The notes below the pieces were generated by a model. The model saw only the letters and a list, made by a program, of their open reading frames with translations, ran no database searches and was not told where the DNA came from. From an uncultured Eisenbergiella sp. (GTDB taxonomy: Bacteria; Bacillota; Clostridia; Lachnospirales; Lachnospiraceae), in contig CANQFM010000016.1 in assembly GCA_947598825.1 (NCBI GenBank), positions 1 through 51,783 on the forward strand: a stretch of DNA of 51,783 bases. Direction: 5' to 3'. Positions 8,138 through 15,957 of the stretch are shown piece by piece (within the stretch, counting starts at the first letter, position 1; each line of letters starts with the position of its first letter). The position numbers and the translations under genes were made by a program.

Positions 8138-9103
8138 ATGAGCGACTTGAAAAAATACTATAGTTGGAAATTGGCGATCAGATCCCTTCTGAGAGATATG
8201 CCTAGAGCAATTTTGGGGGCTTTTGTTTTTGCTGAGTTGATTCGAAAGAAAGAACGTACTCATTATTTGGTGCTACCTTCACAATTGGGTGATTCGATGT
8301 TGGCATTGTCATATTTGTCCGAGTTCAAACGACAAAAAAAAATTAATCATGTGACAGTTGTCTGCACGCCTAATTATGAAAATAGGCTTTGTAGATACTA
8401 TCCTAATGTGGTGGATAATGTTATTTGTAAAGAGAAATGGAAAATCTATGCACTTCGAAAATTTATTTCCACGCTTATTGGTGAATATTTGTCTGTACTC
8501 TACCTTGATCGTATTACGTTTGTTCTTCCGACATGTAATATCAGCATGCGCGTACTTTGGGATAACCCATCGATTAGTTTCCCAATGTATGCAAAAGCTA
8601 TCCTTTATAAAATCAGTATGGCTTCTCGGCCGGAGAGACCGCAGGTTCCTGCAGTCGACATTTTAGGATTTATAAGCAAATATGATTTGAAGATTGGGCA
8701 TACGGTGTTCTTTAATCCAGTGGCAAATTCGGTACATTGTGATGTCAAAAAGTTACTGGATAATGCGGCAACTGAAATGAAAGCGAAGGGATATCAGGTG
8801 ATTACTTTAACGGCAAATGACGAAGAATTGCCCGTACAAGGTACACAGGCAATTCCATGTACTTTGGAAGAGGCGTTTTCTCTCGTGGAATATGGCGGAA
8901 CATTGATTGGTGTGCGAAGCGGTTTTCTTGATTTCATTGCATACGCGAACTGCAAATTGATTTCAATTCTCGATGCGGGTAACGGTCTAGAATCTTTTTT
9001 TAGGATAGAAGATATAGGAGTCAATCCAGATTGTCATACGCTTATATATGATGGTGATGATGAGGCAGCGCTACAGAAGATATTTGCGATTATGAGGTTG
9101 TAA
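8138..9103 (+). CDS. Putative GT9 (heptosyltransferase-like) glycosyltransferase
   Basis: The 321-residue protein starts with basic residues, then YLVLPSQLGDSMLALSYL near 46-63, which resembles the GT-B N-terminal glycine loop of heptosyltransferases. The C-terminal half has FFNPVANS, a Rossmann-like stretch ending in VITLTAND, and GVRSGFLDFIAYANCKLI near 264-281. That last block is typical of the donor-binding half of GT9 enzymes. It would act on the cytoplasmic side of the membrane on a lipid-linked saccharide. It directly follows the proposed sugar-activation genes. The family match is moderate and donor and acceptor are unknown; transfer of the phosphonate group instead of a sugar cannot be excluded. 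Confidence 0.6.
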   Translation: MSDLKKYYSWKLAIRSLLRDMPRAILGAFVFAELIRKKERTHYLVLPSQLGDSMLALSYLSEFKRQKKINHVTVVCTPNYENRLCRYYPNVVDNVICKEKWKIYALRKFISTLIGEYLSVLYLDRITFVLPTCNISMRVLWDNPSISFPMYAKAILYKISMASRPERPQVPAVDILGFISKYDLKIGHTVFFNPVANSVHCDVKKLLDNAATEMKAKGYQVITLTANDEELPVQGTQAIPCTLEEAFSLVEYGGTLIGVRSGFLDFIAYANCKLISILDAGNGLESFFRIEDIGVNPDCHTLIYDGDDEAALQKIFAIMRL

Positions 9104-9375
9104 AAAGGAGTATTGATATAAAATGAAGTTTGCAAATTTGGTTTTTATGATTATTAAGACTGAAATTGTAAAAAAGGTTTTTACTCATTGTCTATATACT
9201 CCATATAGTTGATGATATTAAGGGCAGCTCGAACATTATTCGGATTTATGTGATACTTGAAAGGCCATTCTTTTCATAATATAGCATTTTACTGCGGTTA
9301 AGTGTGGAAGAACAGGAAAATGTTGATTCCTCGCTTTTATTAGTTTTGCTTCAGAACCTGTAAAGGATAACGTCT
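9104..9375 (+). other. Intergenic stretch with a 29-codon open frame, probably gene debris
   Basis: A well-placed AAAGGAG precedes ATG 9123, which opens a 29-residue hydrophobic frame ending with TGA at 9210-9212. The product resembles nothing I recognise. The rest of the stretch to 9375 is AT-rich with scattered stops and no convincing promoter or hairpin. The good ribosome binding site without a real gene behind it suggests the start of a lost gene. Confidence 0.4.
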
Positions 9376-10929
9376 ATGACGCGTACACAGAAATCACTGA
9401 AAAATCTGATAACAGCTTTTATTGGTCAATTTTTTGATATCATCATTAGCATAGTATCCCGCATTGTATTTTTGCGCTGTCTGGGAGCGGAATACCTTGG
9501 CCTAAATGGACTTTTCACAAATATATTGACAATCTTTTCGTTAGCGGAATTGGGAGTAGGGCAAGCGATCAATGTGGCACTATATAAGCCCTTAGTGGAG
9601 AAGAATATTGAAAAAGTGAAAAGCCTGATGGCGTTGTATCGCAAAGCCTATGTTACGATCGGTTGCGCGGTTGCCGGGCTTGGTTTTTCATTTACGCCCT
9701 TCTATAAAGTGTTTATGTCAGAAGTGCCTGCCGTCCCAAAACTGACCGTGATTTATTGGCTATTTACGATAAATACATCTATTTCCTATTTTTTTTCGTA
9801 TAAACGAGCGCTCATTATTTGTGATGAGAAAAGATACATCTCTAGTATTTATCATTATGGGACGATATTTCTGCTCAATGTCACCCAAATCTTCATTTTG
9901 TTGTTTACAAGGAATTATATTTTGTATTTGATCCTCCAAGTGCTGTTTACTTTGGGTGAAAATATGGCTCTTTCCAGAGTGGCAAACCATATGTATCCCT
10001 ATTTGTTAGATCAAAAGGTATCTCCCCTGACACGGCAGGAAAGGAAGGGAATATGGAAATATGTCAGTGCTATGGTTGTACATAAGGCCGGAGCAATGGT
10101 TGTAATTTCTTCCGATAATCTGATGCTGTCCCGATTGGTAGGATTGACTGCGGTGGGAGTTTACTCTAATTATTGTGTGATCACCGATGCATTGCACAAA
10201 GTTGTTCGTCAGATTTTTGAGTCAGTGCTAGCCAGTGTGGGAAATTTAAATGTGAGTCATTCCAAGGAAGACCGTCGAGAATTGGAGAGCGTGTTTAACC
10301 ATATGTTTTTCCTCAATTTTTATATTTATGGGTTTTGCGCATGTTGTCTTTGGGGGCTGTTTAATCCTTTTATCCGTTTGTGGCTTGGAGAGGCGATGCT
10401 GTTTGACCAATTAACAGTTCTAGCGATTGTCGTTAATTTCTATCTATACGGGATGAGGCAAACGACGTTAACTTTTTATGAGGCTTCGGGGTTGTTCTAC
10501 TATGACCGTTACAAACCACCGGTGGAAATTGTTATTAATATTGCAGTATCAGTTTTGCTGGCGAATAAACTGGGTGCAGCCGGTGTGATCTGGGGAACAG
10601 TTGTTAGCACAATGGCTACATGTATTTGGATTGAGCCGCATGTAGTCTACAAATATGTATTTCATAAGACGGCAAAAACATATGCAGTCACTTTTATAAA
10701 ATATACGCTGGTAGTTGGTGTGGCCTGCGCACTTACGTCCTTTTTTTCTGGCAGGCTGCTCTTTAGGAATGAATATATAAACTTTGGCTATCAGATGGTA
10801 CTTAATCTGCTCATTCCCAATTGTGTTTTTTCCCTTGTGTTCTGTAAATCAGAATCTTTTCGATATTATCTAGATTTTATAAAAAGTGTCATAAGAAGGA
10901 AAATTCACAGTAAAGGAAGGAAAGTATAA
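9376..10929 (+). CDS. Wzx-type polysaccharide flippase
   Basis: This is a 517-residue integral membrane protein with about twelve or more hydrophobic segments. It starts with a basic N-terminus and a segment containing FLRCLGAEYLGLNGLFTNIL near 30-49, typical of Firmicutes polysaccharide transporters of the MOP/MATE superfamily. Such proteins move undecaprenyl-diphosphate-linked repeat units across the membrane for polymerisation outside. AAAGGA precedes ATG 9376. The stop overlaps the start of the Wzy-like gene as TAATG, so the two are probably translated together. Specificity for a phosphonate-bearing unit is inference from the neighbourhood. Confidence 0.9.
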   Translation: MTRTQKSLKNLITAFIGQFFDIIISIVSRIVFLRCLGAEYLGLNGLFTNILTIFSLAELGVGQAINVALYKPLVEKNIEKVKSLMALYRKAYVTIGCAVAGLGFSFTPFYKVFMSEVPAVPKLTVIYWLFTINTSISYFFSYKRALIICDEKRYISSIYHYGTIFLLNVTQIFILLFTRNYILYLILQVLFTLGENMALSRVANHMYPYLLDQKVSPLTRQERKGIWKYVSAMVVHKAGAMVVISSDNLMLSRLVGLTAVGVYSNYCVITDALHKVVRQIFESVLASVGNLNVSHSKEDRRELESVFNHMFFLNFYIYGFCACCLWGLFNPFIRLWLGEAMLFDQLTVLAIVVNFYLYGMRQTTLTFYEASGLFYYDRYKPPVEIVINIAVSVLLANKLGAAGVIWGTVVSTMATCIWIEPHVVYKYVFHKTAKTYAVTFIKYTLVVGVACALTSFFSGRLLFRNEYINFGYQMVLNLLIPNCVFSLVFCKSESFRYYLDFIKSVIRRKIHSKGRKV

Positions 10930-12134
10930 TGCTCAAAATAAACCGGAAGAAATGCCTGTGGTTATTGCTAGTATTTCTTACATTGCCGCAGTTTGATCCT
11001 TCTTATTTTCAGGAGTATGCTACCCAGTGGGAGCCGCTTGTAAACAGTTGGCGGCTTATTTCTGCGTTGTTTATTCTAATATGGTTGCTCATTAAAAGAA
11101 GGCTGTCATTGATCGTATTGCTGATCGGTATAAGGCAGGGCTATATTGTACTCAACACATTGATACAGCGTGGCGCGTTCCGAGACTGCGCCCTTAGTGC
11201 GATAACTGTAATGGTCGTAGTCATACTCTATGATCTGATGCAAGAAGAACAGGAACTATTTCTTTCCTCTCAATTATTTTGTTTTGAACTGATAATTTAT
11301 GTGAATTTTGTAACAATCCTTCTATATCCAGAGGGGATGTACACATCGCTGATAGATGGTATAGTTGTGCGCAATGGAAGAAATTATTTTTTGGGTTATT
11401 ACAATTCCTTTTCAAAGTTTTTTATTCCAGCTTTATTAATTGCATTTTTGTACAAAGAATATACTGGGAAAAAAATGCGTACATGGCTATTGACAGCGAC
11501 ATGTTATATCTCTGCGCTGCTAATATGGTCAGGAGGCGTACTAGTTGCACTTTTTAGCATGGCATTTGTTTATGTGTTAATAAAAGATACTTCAAAATGG
11601 TTTAACTATTATAACTCATGGATTCTTCAAGGATTGTTTTTTTTGTTTGTTATTTGTTTGCGTTTAATGAATGCTTTTCGCTGGCTTATCGATGGCTATC
11701 TGCACAAATGGGATTCACTAATGTTGCGTACCGAGGTATGGGATATAGAACTGGCTCGGATCAGACGGTCATGGCTCTTTGGTTATGGTAAATTACCAAC
11801 GGTGATCCGAGTGGCTGAGACAAAGAAATCCTGGGGGATGCATGCTCATAATCAACTTCTCGAATTGCTGTATCGGGGAGGAGTGATCAACTTGATTTTA
11901 TTTGTGGTAATTATTTATATGGCAGGCAGGACAATCTATAAGGGCAGAGATATCAATAGTAAATTGATCACGATTGCCTTTTGGGGGTGGTCTATGGTAG
12001 CTATGGTAGATCCGCATGAAGATCCTTTTTTAATGGCAATGTTTGTTATTGCTTATTATGCCAACCGAAGTATGCCAGTTTTTAAGAAAGGTTCCTCTCC
12101 ACCAGTTTCAGTGGAAAGCCATAGGTTAAACTGA
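10929..12134 (+). CDS. Wzy-type polysaccharide polymerase / O-antigen-ligase family protein
   Basis: The 401-residue protein is very hydrophobic, with about ten membrane segments. A large polar loop near 270-310 ends in LFGYGK and then WGMHAHNQLLELLYRGG, the histidine-containing block typical of Wzy/WaaL proteins. It should join flipped repeat units into chains at the outer face of the membrane. It is coupled to the flippase gene by a one-base TAATG overlap. Sequence divergence in this family is high, so polymerase and ligase cannot be separated by sequence alone; the adjacent flippase supports polymerase. It is the last apparently intact gene of the AT-rich capsule locus. Confidence 0.85.
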   Translation: MLKINRKKCLWLLLVFLTLPQFDPSYFQEYATQWEPLVNSWRLISALFILIWLLIKRRLSLIVLLIGIRQGYIVLNTLIQRGAFRDCALSAITVMVVVILYDLMQEEQELFLSSQLFCFELIIYVNFVTILLYPEGMYTSLIDGIVVRNGRNYFLGYYNSFSKFFIPALLIAFLYKEYTGKKMRTWLLTATCYISALLIWSGGVLVALFSMAFVYVLIKDTSKWFNYYNSWILQGLFFLFVICLRLMNAFRWLIDGYLHKWDSLMLRTEVWDIELARIRRSWLFGYGKLPTVIRVAETKKSWGMHAHNQLLELLYRGGVINLILFVVIIYMAGRTIYKGRDINSKLITIAFWGWSMVAMVDPHEDPFLMAMFVIAYYANRSMPVFKKGSSPPVSVESHRLN

Positions 12135-12597
12135 ATGAAAGGCTTAATCCCTCTAGTAGTTATGTCAGGAAGATTGGAAATAGTGAGGATATCAATAAAA
12201 TTCTCTCATGCGTTAATATAATTGATGTCATAAGCCAAATCTCAAGCATAAGAGAGACTCAAATAAATAATAGAAGGCTATCACACACTGAAGTAAGAAT
12301 GTGGATATCATAAAATGTAAATAGGAGTGGTGCATGTCCATCATATATATTTAAGCATTGCAATATCGCCTAGGATAGGTATATTGAATTTCATGGTAAA
12401 AAGGGAAAAGCAGGTTCATTATATGATATGTATCAGAAAATGAAAAAAAGTAGGATAGAACACCTTGGGCAAGAGAATATTACATTGAGATAATAGGCAA
12501 AATCACAAATATTTGGTGTGTTTTTGAATGCACATGGATTGGTAAAACGGTGTTATAGGTTGGTGCGAGTGAATGATGATGTAAATAAAGAACTGAT
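12125..12597 (+). pseudogene. Single-frame coding remnant of unknown family
   Basis: One reading frame stays coding-like from 12125 to the terminator stem. It is broken only by TAA 12311, TAG 12371 and TAA-TAG at 12491-12496. Its segments include SYVRKIGNSEDINKILSC, YIEFHGKKGKAGSLYDMYQK and RCYRLVRVNDDVNKELI, which have ordinary protein-like composition. It has no start codon with a ribosome binding site at its 5' end. I read it as the decayed last gene of the polysaccharide locus, but I do not recognise the family. Apart from this frame I see nothing else between the Wzy-like gene and 12,597. Confidence 0.45.
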
Positions 12598-12636
12598 AAC
12601 CCCAGGCACCGCCCAAATCCCGCGGCGCCTGGGGTT
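12598..12636. terminator. Strong GC-rich hairpin between the capsule locus and the symporter gene
   Basis: The arms AACCCCAGGC (12598-12607) and GCCTGGGGTT (12627-12636) pair perfectly, and the inner bases can extend the stem. The T-richness behind it is weak on both strands. It lies between convergent genes and probably ends transcription from either side. It also marks the change from AT-rich to GC-richer sequence. Confidence 0.65.
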
Positions 12637-12682
12637 ATAATATGCAAGATATTCAACAATCAGAACTCTGCATCCTTTGCGC

Positions 12683-14188
12683 TCATTCCTCGCCGCGCCT
12701 TACCGCATCCGCATGTTCTTTCTGGATATCCGCATGGGCGGAGAGCATCGGTTCTTCCTTGCTTCCTTTGATCTTGCGGTTCACATAGTTGGCGGTGATC
12801 TTCATGACCAGCGGGCTTAAGGAAAGGACGCCGATCAGGTTGGGAATGGACATCAGGCCGTTAAAGGTATCGGAGATGTCCCAGGCGAGGTCCAGGTTCA
12901 TCGTAGCGCCCACGATGATGAACAGCACGAAGATCACCTTGTAGATCATGGTCGCGGCGGTGCCGAACAGATATTCCCAGGCTTTGGTGCCGTAGTAGCT
13001 CCATCCCAGCACGGTGGAGAAGGCGAACAGCAGGATCGCGATGGCGATGAAAGCGGAGCCCGCATAGCCGAATACATGGGAAAAGGCGGAGGCCACCAGG
13101 ACGGAATCCACAGCGTCGGTCAGCATGGCGCCGGTGTTTAAGTCCACCAGGCCGGAGGTCAGGACCACCAGGGCGGTCAGCGTGCAGACGATGATGGTAT
13201 CCGCGAATACCTCGAAGATGCCCCACATGCCCTGACGGACAGGCTCTTTGACGTTGGAAGCGCTATGTACCATAACGGAGGAACCAAGGCCCGCTTCGTT
13301 GGAGAACACGCCGCGTTTGAAGCCCCAGGTGACGGCGGATTTGACGGCGAGGCCGATGGCGGCGCCGCCCACCGCTTTAAAACCGAAAGCGAAGCTAAAA
13401 ATGGCGCCGAAGGCCGGGAGGATGCTGCCGGCATGTACGATGATGATGATCAGCGCGCCAAGGATATAGAACACGACCATAAAAGGAACGATCTTTTCCG
13501 TTACGGAGGCAATGCGTTTGATGCCGCCTACGATGACCAGGCCTGCCATGATCATCAGCACGATACCGGTGATCCAGGCGGGGATGGAGAAGGCGGAGGT
13601 CATGTTGGTGGCGATGGTGTTCACCTGGCTGGAGTTGCCGATTCCGAAAGAGGCCAGCACGGCGAAAATGGAGAACAGGACCGATAACACCTTACCGACC
13701 TGTTTGAAGCCCTTATAGCTGCCCAGGCCGTCGCGCAGGTAATACATGGCGCCGCCGGCCCATTCCCCTTTCGGGTTTTTCCTGCGGTAGTAGATGCCCA
13801 GTACGTTTTCAGAATAGTTGGTCATGCTGCCGAAGATGGCGGCTACCCACATCCAGAAGATCGCGCCGGGGCCGCCCGAAGCGATGGCGGTGGCCACGCC
13901 GGCGATATTGCCTACGCCTACAGTTGCCGCCAGGGCGGTGCAAAGCGCCTGGAACTGGGAAATGGAACCTTTATCCTGCACATGGCCGGACACCTTTTTA
14001 TGAAAAATGCTTCCGATGGTGTTTTTAAACCAGTATGCGAAATGGGAAAACTGGAATCCTTTGGTCAGTACCGTCATCAGGACGCCGGTGGCGATCAGCA
14101 GAGTCAGGCAGGGGATGCCCCAGACGAAGCCGTTGATCGCACCGTTGATCTCGGCTACTTTGTCGAAAAACGAAATCTGTGCTAACAT
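12683..14188 (-). CDS. Sodium:alanine/glycine symporter (AGCS family)
   Basis: This 501-residue inner-membrane protein has about eleven hydrophobic segments and matches the AGCS family (AlsT, DagA). Recognisable blocks are FQALCTALAATVGVGNIAGV near 98-117, WAGGAMYYLRDGLG near 161-174, and GFKRGVFSNEAGLGSS near 307-322. It imports alanine or glycine with Na+. TTCTCCTCC on the + strand just before the start gives GGAGGAGAA for this gene. A good promoter lies upstream (14326-14354). I looked for a glycine riboswitch in the leader and saw none; only a short GCCAT/ATGGC hairpin is visible near 14260. Confidence 0.93.
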   Translation of the reverse strand: MLAQISFFDKVAEINGAINGFVWGIPCLTLLIATGVLMTVLTKGFQFSHFAYWFKNTIGSIFHKKVSGHVQDKGSISQFQALCTALAATVGVGNIAGVATAIASGGPGAIFWMWVAAIFGSMTNYSENVLGIYYRRKNPKGEWAGGAMYYLRDGLGSYKGFKQVGKVLSVLFSIFAVLASFGIGNSSQVNTIATNMTSAFSIPAWITGIVLMIMAGLVIVGGIKRIASVTEKIVPFMVVFYILGALIIIIVHAGSILPAFGAIFSFAFGFKAVGGAAIGLAVKSAVTWGFKRGVFSNEAGLGSSVMVHSASNVKEPVRQGMWGIFEVFADTIIVCTLTALVVLTSGLVDLNTGAMLTDAVDSVLVASAFSHVFGYAGSAFIAIAILLFAFSTVLGWSYYGTKAWEYLFGTAATMIYKVIFVLFIIVGATMNLDLAWDISDTFNGLMSIPNLIGVLSLSPLVMKITANYVNRKIKGSKEEPMLSAHADIQKEHADAVRRGEE

Positions 14189-14325
14189 ACTTTCTCCTCC
14201 TCATTTTGTGCAAGGCCCGCAAACGGACATAAAAAATGGTTCTGCCGGAAGATCGCCATCTGAAAATGGCGTCAAACCGGTCAGGACCCCCTTGTCCTTT
14301 GTTCCTTCCCCACAATTTGTTTTGT

Positions 14326-14354
14326 ATTATACTTTGCTAAAGTGCTAAAGTCAA
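14326..14354 (-). promoter_or_regulatory. Housekeeping promoter of the symporter gene, with a tandem octamer
   Basis: On the minus strand TTGACT (14354-14349) is followed after 17 bases by TATAAT (14331-14326), a near-consensus promoter. Transcription would start near 14319, about 130 bases before the symporter gene. On the + strand, GCTAAAGT occurs twice in a row (14335-14350), covering the spacer and touching the -35, so it is a possible operator. The intergenic space 14189-14578 otherwise holds only this promoter and the divergent one at 14465. Confidence 0.75.
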
Positions 14355-14464
14355 GCCGTTTGCCCCGAAAATGGGCATTTTTCTCTGAATCTGCTAAAAA
14401 AGGCCCGTTCATAAAGAAAAATGTCTGTAAATTTCACCCGTTATTTTTCGGCTCGAATTTTCTC

Positions 14465-14493
14465 TTGTCAGGAAAAAAGGAATCTGCTATACT
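14465..14493 (+). promoter_or_regulatory. Promoter of the PPi-phosphofructokinase gene
   Basis: TTGTCA (14465-14470) and TATACT (14488-14493) are 17 bases apart, and TG at 14485-14486 makes an extended -10. The predicted transcript starts near 14500, some 80 bases ahead of ATG 14579. Confidence 0.75.
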
Positions 14494-14578
14494 GCATATG
14501 GTGCGGACAAAGGGAGGTTTGATTACTTGCCGCATTCGAGGGACAGAGAAAATCTATAATGATAAAGGAGATGTTCAA

Positions 14579-15808
14579 ATGAAAGGGAATATCGTAGTAG
14601 GGCAGTCCGGCGGCCCCACAGCCGTGATCAATTCCTCCGTGGCGGGCGTCTTTACCGCGGCCAAGGAGCTGGGCGTCAACAAGGTGTATGGTATGGTGCA
14701 TGGGATAGAGGGATTCCTGGAGGATCAGATGATCGATCTGGGCGAATATCTGGACGATCCCACCGGCATCGAGCTGTTGAAGCGGACGCCCTCCGCGTTT
14801 CTGGGTTCCTGCCGTTTTAAGATGCCCAAGATCGAAGGCCATGAGGACGTATACGAGAAAGTTTTCGAGATCATGGAGAAGCATGACATCGAGTGCCTGT
14901 TTTATGCGGGCGGCAACGATTCCATGGATACGGTGAAGATGCTGTCCGATTATGCGGCGGCCCACAATAAGCCCCAGCGCTTTATGGGCGTGCCCAAGAC
15001 CATCGACAACGATCTGCCGGTCACGGACCATTGCCCCGGCTACGGCTCCGCTGCGAAATATATTGCCGCTTCTATTAAGGAAATCATCCGCGACAACGCC
15101 TCTTTCGGCGCCAAGAAGCCTACCATCTGCATCGTAGAGATCATGGGCCGTCACGCAGGCTGGCTGACCGCCGCTGCGGCGCTTGCAAAGGGCGACGATT
15201 GCGAAGGCTGCGACGCGATCTATCTGCCCGAGACGGTATTCGATATCGACGCTTTTCTGGAAAAGGTAAAGGAACTGGCTGCCACCCAGTCTTCCGTCGT
15301 GATCGCCGTATCCGAGGGCGTGCATCTGGCGGATGGCCGTTTTGTCTGCGAGCTGGCCAATGAGAATGTGGCTGTGGACGCGTTCGGCCATAAGCAGCTT
15401 TCCGGCACAGCGGCGTATCTGGCGCAGCTTGTGGCTGCCCAGACCGGGTTAAAGACCCGCGCCATCGAGTTTTCCACCCTGCAGAGGGCGGCCAACCATC
15501 TGGCTTCCCTGACGGACATCAACGAGGCCTTTGAAGTGGGGTACGAGGCCGTCATGGCGGCGGAAGCGGGCAAGACCGGCATGATGATCACCCTGGACCG
15601 CAAGGAAAGCGTGCCCTATCTGTGCGGCACCAGCGCTTTCGATATCCATGCCATCGCCAACGTGGAACGTCCGGTTCCCGCCGAGTGGATCACGGAGGAT
15701 GGCTGCGGCTTAAACGAGGAATACGAGAAGTACGCGCGGCCGCTGATCATGGGAGAACTGGCGCCCCTTTATGTCAATGGCCTGCCGAGGCATCTGGTCA
15801 GAAAATAA
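14579..15808 (+). CDS. pfp: Pyrophosphate-dependent 6-phosphofructokinase
   Basis: The 409-residue protein phosphorylates fructose 6-phosphate in glycolysis. The phosphoryl donor can be read from two motifs. GGNDS at 111-115 has Asp where ATP enzymes have Gly (GGDGS). PKTIDND at 139-145 has Lys where ATP enzymes have Gly (PGTIDND). Both changes mark PPi-dependent enzymes, and the reaction is reversible. The N-terminus GQSGGPTAVINSS and the long C-terminal half fit the clostridial PPi-PFK group. ATG 14579 is chosen over upstream in-frame starts because AAAGGAG lies just before it and the promoter at 14465 would leave the longer versions untranslated. A strong terminator follows at 15854. Confidence 0.95.
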   Translation: MKGNIVVGQSGGPTAVINSSVAGVFTAAKELGVNKVYGMVHGIEGFLEDQMIDLGEYLDDPTGIELLKRTPSAFLGSCRFKMPKIEGHEDVYEKVFEIMEKHDIECLFYAGGNDSMDTVKMLSDYAAAHNKPQRFMGVPKTIDNDLPVTDHCPGYGSAAKYIAASIKEIIRDNASFGAKKPTICIVEIMGRHAGWLTAAAALAKGDDCEGCDAIYLPETVFDIDAFLEKVKELAATQSSVVIAVSEGVHLADGRFVCELANENVAVDAFGHKQLSGTAAYLAQLVAAQTGLKTRAIEFSTLQRAANHLASLTDINEAFEVGYEAVMAAEAGKTGMMITLDRKESVPYLCGTSAFDIHAIANVERPVPAEWITEDGCGLNEEYEKYARPLIMGELAPLYVNGLPRHLVRK

Positions 15809-15853
15809 GCGCGGCATTTGCTTTGATCGGATCAAAGAAGTTGAGAGCCTTGA

Positions 15854-15890
15854 GGGTATCTTGGGAAGTTTCCCGGGATACCCTTTTTTT
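15854..15890 (+). terminator. Rho-independent terminator after pfp
   Basis: Arms GGGTATCTTGGGAA (15854-15867) and TTCCCGGGATACCC (15870-15883) form a 14-pair stem with two G-U pairs and a two-base gap in the loop, followed by seven T. Confidence 0.92.
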
Positions 15891-15900
15891 ATAGAATGGA

Positions 15901-15929
15901 TTGCGCTGGGCCAGCAGTTTTGTTATAAT
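15901..15929 (+). promoter_or_regulatory. Promoter of the M20 peptidase gene
   Basis: TTGCGC (15901-15906) is followed after 17 bases by a perfect TATAAT (15924-15929). The start is expected about ten bases before the AGGAGG of the next gene, giving a very short leader. It lies directly behind the pfp terminator, so the peptidase forms a new transcription unit. Confidence 0.78.
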
Positions 15930-15957
15930 TTTTCGTATCAATCTAGGAGGAAAAGAC

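Noticed and set aside
14189-14330. Glycine riboswitch in the leader of the AGCS symporter
   Set aside because: Such riboswitches often precede this family in Firmicutes, but I find none of the conserved paired segments, only one short hairpin.
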